The notes below the pieces were generated by a model. The model searched no databases and was not told where the DNA came from. It saw only the letters and a list, made by a program, of their open reading frames with translations. The translations under genes were made by a program, and so were the position numbers. Shown here in pieces: positions 59,754 through 64,000 of a stretch of 64,000 nucleotides of DNA (its first letter is position 1; each line of letters starts with the position of its first letter). Source of the stretch: Burkholderia humptydooensis. GTDB taxonomy: Bacteria; Pseudomonadota; Gammaproteobacteria; Burkholderiales; Burkholderiaceae. The stretch spans positions 2,666,001 through 2,730,000 of the forward strand of contig NZ_CP013382.1 of NCBI RefSeq assembly GCF_001513745.1, read 5' to 3'.

Positions 59754-61262
59754 TCATGCGCTCGCCGCCTTCGCCGACGGCAGCTTCGAGATGAGCCGCA
59801 GCGACACGGTGAGCCCTTCGAGCTGGTAATGCGGCCGCAGGAAGAACTTCGATGCGTAATAGCCGGGGTTGTCGTCGATCTCCTCGACGACGACCTGCGC
59901 GGCCGCGAGCGGCTTGCGCGCCTTCGTCTCCTGCGACGAGTTCGCCGGATCGCCGTCGACGTAGTTCATGATCCAGTCGTTGAGCCAGCGCTCCATGTCG
60001 TCGCGCTCGCGGAACGAGCCGATCTTGTCGCGCACGATGCACTTCAGGTAATGCGCGAAGCGGCAGCACGCGAACAGGTACGGCAGGCGGCCCGAGAGCC
60101 GTGCGTTCGCGGTCGCGTCGGGATCGTGATACTCGGCGGGCTGATACAGCGACTGCGCGCCGATGAACGCCGCGAAATCCGAATTCTTTCGATGAACGAA
60201 CGGCATGAAGCCGTTCTTCGCGAGCTCGGCCTCGCGGCGGTCGCTGATCGCGATCTCGGTCGGGCACTTCTGGTCGACGCCGCCGTCGTCGGTCGGGAAC
60301 GTGTGGCACGGCAGCCCTTCGACCGCGCCGCCCGATTCGACGCCGCGGATCGACGAGCACCAGCCGTACAGCTTGAACGAGCGGTTGATGTTCGCCGCCA
60401 TCGCGTATGCGGAATTCGCCCACGTGTAGCGGTCGTGGCTCGCGGCTTCGGTGTCTTCCTCGAAGTCGAATTCGTCGACGGGATTCGTGCGCGCGCCATA
60501 CGGCAGCCGCGCGAGAAAGCGCGGCATCGCGAGCCCGACGTAGCGCGAATCCTCGGACTGGCGCAGGCTGCGCCACGCCGCGTATTCGGTGTTCTGGAAG
60601 ATCTTCGTCAGATCGCGCGGATTGGCCAGCTCCTGCCACGAATCCATCTGCATCAGCTCGGGCGACGCGCCCGCGATGAACGGCGCGTGCGCGGCCGCCG
60701 CGATCTTCGACAGCTCGCCGAGCATCTCGACGTCGGGCGGGCTGTGGTTGAAATAGAAATCGCCGACGAGGCAGCCGAACGGCTCGCCGCCGAACTGCCC
60801 GTACTCCTCTTCGTAGACCTTGCGAAAGAGCGGGCTCTGATCCCACGCGACGCCCTTGTAGCGCTTCAGCGTGCGCGCGAGCTCGTTGCGCGACGCGGGC
60901 AGCGCCTTGATCTTCAGCAGCTCGTCGGTCTCGGTGTTCGTGACGAGATAGTGCAGCCCGCGCCATGCGCCCTCGAGCGTCTGGAACTCCTCGTGATGCA
61001 GGATCAGGTTGATCTGCTCGGAGAGCTTGCGGTCGATCTCGGCGATGATCTGCTTGACGCTGCCGTAAGCGTCGGTCGTCATGCCGACCGTGTGCTCGAG
61101 CGCCTGCTGCGCGAGCGTGCGCACCGCGCGCTCGACCGATTCGCGCGCCTCCGCGGTCTTCGGCTTGAACTCCTTCTGCAGCAGCGCGGCGAACTCGTCG
61201 CGCGCGACGACGGGCTGCGCGGCCTCGCGCGTGTCGGCCCGGGTTGGAGCGTGTTCATTCAT
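59754..61262 (-). CDS. tssC: T6SS sheath large subunit TssC
   Basis: A 502-residue sheath protein (VipB). It has LNLILHHEEFQTLEGAWRGLHYLV-like conserved helices, FGCLVGDFYFNH, RFLARLPYG, the FKLYGWCSSIRGVESGGAVEGLP region and the C-terminal handshake DNPGYYASKFFLRPHYQLEGL. With TssB it forms the contractile sheath. Its start overlaps the TssB stop by 8 bases, as expected for two proteins made in equal amounts. Confidence 0.95.
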   Translation of the reverse strand: MNEHAPTRADTREAAQPVVARDEFAALLQKEFKPKTAEARESVERAVRTLAQQALEHTVGMTTDAYGSVKQIIAEIDRKLSEQINLILHHEEFQTLEGAWRGLHYLVTNTETDELLKIKALPASRNELARTLKRYKGVAWDQSPLFRKVYEEEYGQFGGEPFGCLVGDFYFNHSPPDVEMLGELSKIAAAAHAPFIAGASPELMQMDSWQELANPRDLTKIFQNTEYAAWRSLRQSEDSRYVGLAMPRFLARLPYGARTNPVDEFDFEEDTEAASHDRYTWANSAYAMAANINRSFKLYGWCSSIRGVESGGAVEGLPCHTFPTDDGGVDQKCPTEIAISDRREAELAKNGFMPFVHRKNSDFAAFIGAQSLYQPAEYHDPDATANARLSGRLPYLFACCRFAHYLKCIVRDKIGSFRERDDMERWLNDWIMNYVDGDPANSSQETKARKPLAAAQVVVEEIDDNPGYYASKFFLRPHYQLEGLTVSLRLISKLPSAKAASA

Positions 61263-61836
61263 GGCGAATCTCCGAATCGTCCGCGGCGCCGGTGCCGGCG
61301 ATGGCCGGCGCGCCGCCGTCGGCGCTCGCCGCGAGCGGCTGCCGCACGAGCGACTTCAGCAGTTCCGGATCGTTGATCGCGTTTTCGATCAGTTGCTCGG
61401 CGCCGTGCTTGCCGTCCATGTACGACAGCAGGTTCGACAGCTCGGTGCGCGCCTCCAGCAGGCGCCTGAGCGCATCGACGTTGCGCGCGATCGCGGCGGG
61501 CGAGAAGTCGTCGATGCTCTCGAACGTCATGTCGACGCTCAGCATCCCGTCGCCCGACAGCGTGTTCGGCACGTGGAACGCGACGCGCGGCGCGATCGAT
61601 TTCATCCGCTCGTCGAAGTTGTCGACGTCGACTTCGAGGAACTTGCGCTCCGGCAGCTCCGGCAGCGGCTCGGCCCGCTTGCCCGCGAGATCGGCGATCA
61701 CGCCCATCACGAACGGCAACTGGACGCGGCGCTCGGCGCCGTAAGTCTCCACGTCGTACTCGATCTGCACGCGCGGCGCGCGGTTGCGCGCGATGAATTT
61801 CTGTCCGCTGGCCAAAGCCTTGTACTTGCTCGTCAT
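61255..61836 (-). CDS. tssB: T6SS sheath small subunit TssB
   Basis: A 193-residue sheath protein (VipA). RAPRVQIEYDVETYGAERRVQLPFVMGVIADLAG is the family signature, followed by RKFLEVDVDNFDERMKSIAPR and FESIDDFSPAAIARNVDALRRLLEAR. The ATG 61836 has GGAGCAG upstream; the frame is open further upstream but that region is GC-rich shadow of tssA. Pairs with TssC, whose gene it overlaps. Confidence 0.95.
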   Translation of the reverse strand: MTSKYKALASGQKFIARNRAPRVQIEYDVETYGAERRVQLPFVMGVIADLAGKRAEPLPELPERKFLEVDVDNFDERMKSIAPRVAFHVPNTLSGDGMLSVDMTFESIDDFSPAAIARNVDALRRLLEARTELSNLLSYMDGKHGAEQLIENAINDPELLKSLVRQPLAASADGGAPAIAGTGAADDSEIRHE

Positions 61837-61898
61837 CGTCTGCTCCTTCGCAATCAGGTTGCGTCGATCATGTCCGCCGCCCGCAGCGGCGCCTCGCA

Positions 61899-62963
61899 TC
61901 ATTCGCTGCGCTGGCCGCTCAGCATGTCGAGCTTCGGCAGGCTCTCCGGAGCGAGATCCCGGATGATTTCGTAGAAGTCGAGCGACAGCAGCCGCTGCGC
62001 GCGGCGCAGCAGGATCGGCGCCGGGTGGCTCGGCTCGTGCAGCTCGAAGTAGCGGCACATCTTTTCGAGGCCGAGCTGCACGTCGTCGCGGCTCGTCACC
62101 TCGGCGTCGCGCCATGCGCGGCCGTTCGCGGCGAAGGCCGGCGCGGCCGCGCCATTTGCCGCGCCATTTGCCGCGCCGTTTCCCGCGCCGGTTGCCGCGC
62201 CCGCCGTCGCGTCGGCCGCGCCCGCCTGCGGCGCGCCCAAGGGCGGCGGCAGCCCGTCGCGCACGATCCGGCGCAGCGCCTTCTCGAAGTCGCTCGCGTC
62301 CGGCGCCCATTCGTCGCCGAGCTTCGATGCGACGCACGCGCGAATCGCATCGAGCGCGTCGAGCGCGGCGAACGCCGCCCGCAACGTCGGCTGCCCGCCG
62401 TCGCGCGCGCGCACCAGATCGGCGATCAGCCGCTCGCGGCCGCCCGGATAGCCTTCCGCGCCGCCGTCCCGGCCGTCGAACGCACGCTCGGCGTCGCGCA
62501 CGCTCGGACCGCCGTCGAAGAGCGCCTGCCGGCGCGCGGCGCGCGCGCAGCCGTGCGCGCCCGCGACTTCGGCGAGCGCGTTCGCGCGCAGCGTCGGATC
62601 GCGGTCGCCGTCGGCGTCGAGGCGCGGATGAACGTCGTCCCACCACAGCGCGAGCATCCCCGCGACGAGCTTCAGCCCGTCCGCATAGCCGGGAATGCCG
62701 CGCAACTCGGTCCAGCTACGCGCGAGATGCGCGGCGACGCGCAGATCCTTCGTGCGCCCCGACAGCTCGAGCGCGAGACGCTCGACCGCGCTCCAGTCGG
62801 GCGCCTCGGCCGGAATCACGGTGTCGCCGTATTGCTGCTCGGGCCGCGGCGTCGCGCTTTCCTGCAGCCGCAGGAAATCCTGCTCGTATTCGAGATTCGC
62901 GCCGCACGGCAAGTCGGGCGCGACGCCGGCGAGCAACGATTCGATCGGATCTGAACTCTGCAT
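61899..62963 (-). CDS. tssA: T6SS protein TssA (ImpA N-domain)
   Basis: A 354-residue TssA. The N-terminal ImpA domain reads SLLAGVAPDLPCGANLEYEQDFLRL, DWSAVERLALELSGRTKDLRVAAHLARSW and LKLVAGMLALWWDDVHPRLD. An Ala/Gly-rich linker follows near residues 255-280 with repeated GAANGAANGAA. A C-terminal domain ends with YFELHEPSHPAPILLRRAQRLLSLDFYEIIRDLAPESL. TssA guides assembly of the baseplate and tube. ATG 62963 after GGAAGA is preferred; an ATG 66 bases upstream would overlap the preceding gene. Confidence 0.93.
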   Translation of the reverse strand: MQSSDPIESLLAGVAPDLPCGANLEYEQDFLRLQESATPRPEQQYGDTVIPAEAPDWSAVERLALELSGRTKDLRVAAHLARSWTELRGIPGYADGLKLVAGMLALWWDDVHPRLDADGDRDPTLRANALAEVAGAHGCARAARRQALFDGGPSVRDAERAFDGRDGGAEGYPGGRERLIADLVRARDGGQPTLRAAFAALDALDAIRACVASKLGDEWAPDASDFEKALRRIVRDGLPPPLGAPQAGAADATAGAATGAGNGAANGAANGAAAPAFAANGRAWRDAEVTSRDDVQLGLEKMCRYFELHEPSHPAPILLRRAQRLLSLDFYEIIRDLAPESLPKLDMLSGQRSE

Positions 62964-63015
62964 GGGTCTTCCCGTGGATGGACCGGCGCCGGCGGCGCGC
63001 GCCGGCATGTCGGCG

Positions 63016-64000
63016 TCATTCGAACGCATAGTCGATGCTCACCGGCTTGCTGCCCGGATCGATCTTCACCGTGCGCCGCAGCGGCGGCAGCGTGCCGTTG
63101 CGGATCTCGATCTGATAGACGCCCGGCGCGAGCGACAGCGTCCGCAGCGGCGGACTCGCGCCGCGCTTCACGCCGCTCACGTACACGTCGCCCCACGGGC
63201 GCACGTGGAATCGCACGGGGATCGTCTCCTGCAGGTCCGGCGGCTGCTGGTCGGCCGCGGCGGCGGCCTCCGCGGCGACGGACGGCGAGACGGGCGGCGC
63301 GCCGCCGCTCGCGGACGGATTCGCGACGACCGTCTCCGTCGCGTCGAGGCTGCCCTTCGGCGCGAGGTTCGCAGCCGGCGCGGCGCGCGCGGACGCGGCG
63401 CCCGCGTCGTTGTTCGCGATCTGCGGCGCGGCGCTCGCGCCGGCGGCCGTCGTCGCAACGGTCGGCGCGGGCTCGTGCGCGATCGTGTCGGCGGGCGTGG
63501 AGGGCGGCGCGAGCGCGGGCTGCGGCTCGGCGCGTTGCGCAAGCGTGGCGGGCGCGCTGCCGGGCGCGGGCGTGAGCGCGGGCGTTGCGGCGAGCGGCGG
63601 CGACGCGCTCGCGTTCGTCGCTGTCGTCTCGGGACGGCCGGACGGCTTCACGAGATACGCGACGCCGATGCCGATCGCGAGCGACACCGCGAGCGCACCA
63701 CCCGCATATGCGATTGTTCGCCGGTCGCGCCATCCCGTCCGTGCGGCGGCGGGCCGCGGCGGCAGCGGGTCCCGTTCGCCCGCGTGCTCACGCGAAGGTG
63801 ACAGCGACGGCGCGTGATCGGCGCGCGGCCGTAAAGGCCCGGCCTCGCGATCGTCGGTCGACGGTGGCTGCTGCGGCGGCGCGGCCGATGCACCGCCGGC
63901 CCGTTCGGCGGCGGCCGGAGCCGAATCTCCGCGCCGATACGAGGCCGACTCTTGCGACTCTTGCGACTCTAGCGGCGGTCGAGACTGTCGCGCGCGCTCC
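63016..64000 (-). CDS. C-terminal part of a membrane protein with PEGA-like domain, possibly a T6SS kinase; 5' end outside window
   Basis: The minus-strand frame is open to the right edge, giving at least 328 residues of the C-terminus. It starts with a disordered Ser/Pro/Arg-rich part that includes an ESQESQES repeat, then one membrane helix (TIAYAGGALAVSLAIGIGVAYLV), then a Pro/Ala-rich periplasmic linker. It ends in a PEGA-like beta domain (VRPWGDVYVSGVKRGASPPLRTL, APGVYQIEIRNGTLPPLRRTVKI). Such tails follow the kinase domain in PknB-like/PpkA Ser/Thr kinases of some T6SS loci. The kinase part cannot be seen here, so that identity is a guess. It leads into tssA with a 52-base gap. Confidence 0.6.
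   Translation of the reverse strand, partial: ERARQSRPPLESQESQESASYRRGDSAPAAAERAGGASAAPPQQPPSTDDREAGPLRPRADHAPSLSPSREHAGERDPLPPRPAAARTGWRDRRTIAYAGGALAVSLAIGIGVAYLVKPSGRPETTATNASASPPLAATPALTPAPGSAPATLAQRAEPQPALAPPSTPADTIAHEPAPTVATTAAGASAAPQIANNDAGAASARAAPAANLAPKGSLDATETVVANPSASGGAPPVSPSVAAEAAAAADQQPPDLQETIPVRFHVRPWGDVYVSGVKRGASPPLRTLSLAPGVYQIEIRNGTLPPLRRTVKIDPGSKPVSIDYAFE

Noticed and set aside
62140..62210. Tandem repeat of GCGCCATTTGCC-like units as a regulatory repeat
   Set aside because: It lies inside tssA and encodes the GAANGAANGAA linker; a coding low-complexity repeat is sufficient.

Overview
The window looks like the secondary chromosome of a Burkholderia, most likely of the B. pseudomallei group. 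The reasons are very high GC with GC-ending codons, gene-dense accessory content, a type VI secretion (T6SS) locus and an Rhs toxin. No rRNA, tRNA, CRISPR array or intact insertion sequence was found. All names rest on reading motifs by eye.

Region A (1-9810) is a candidate natural-product or sulfur-transfer locus. A methyltransferase (cut by the window edge) is divergent from a peroxiredoxin, a HemN-type radical SAM enzyme, a membrane-anchored thioredoxin-fold protein, an LpqC-type esterase, an E1-like/rhodanese (MoeZ-type) sulfurtransferase, a DHA2 exporter and an AraC regulator. The divergent promoter region carries two near-identical 34-bp elements in mirror orientation. Each has two direct TGAGACAAA half-sites 21 bp apart, the layout expected of AraC-family operators.

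Region B (9869-21836) is a TetR-controlled acyl-CoA catabolic locus. It has two acyl-CoA dehydrogenases, an enoyl-CoA-reductase-like SDR, both subunits of a biotin-dependent acyl-CoA carboxylase, an enoyl-CoA hydratase, a BKACE-family enzyme and an AMP-dependent acyl-CoA ligase. The set resembles the acyclic-terpene (Atu) and leucine (Liu) pathways. Region C (21961-24820) holds a pair of 5'-truncated genes lying head to head, then an isochorismatase-like hydrolase divergent from a GlxA-type AraC regulator across a 12-bp inverted repeat.

Region D (25384-32895) is a fatty-acid cassette: desaturase, ACP, cyclopropane-synthase-like methyltransferase, second desaturase, amidohydrolase, fatty acyl-AMP ligase, hotdog thioesterase and an alpha/beta-hydrolase with Cys in the nucleophile position. 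It resembles polyyne and alkyne ligase-desaturase-ACP modules but adds a CFA-type methyltransferase.

Region E (33677-40717), possibly extending to 42992, is the most intriguing part. It is a tightly overlapping operon of a myo-inositol-phosphate-synthase homologue, DJ-1/PfpI protein, SDR, RidA, PfkB kinase, phosphohexomutase, histidine phosphatase and an MTAP/PNP-type phosphorylase. The set reads like a cyclitol-phosphate or carbocyclic-nucleoside-like pathway.

Region F (42993-64000) begins with low-GC debris. On the minus strand follow an immunity gene, an Rhs protein with an AHH nuclease tip, a TPR protein, vgrG, clpV, tssG, tssF, tssE, hcp, tssC, tssB, tssA and the C-terminal part of a membrane-anchored PEGA-like protein cut by the window edge. 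tssJ, tssK, tssL and tssM are not in the window.
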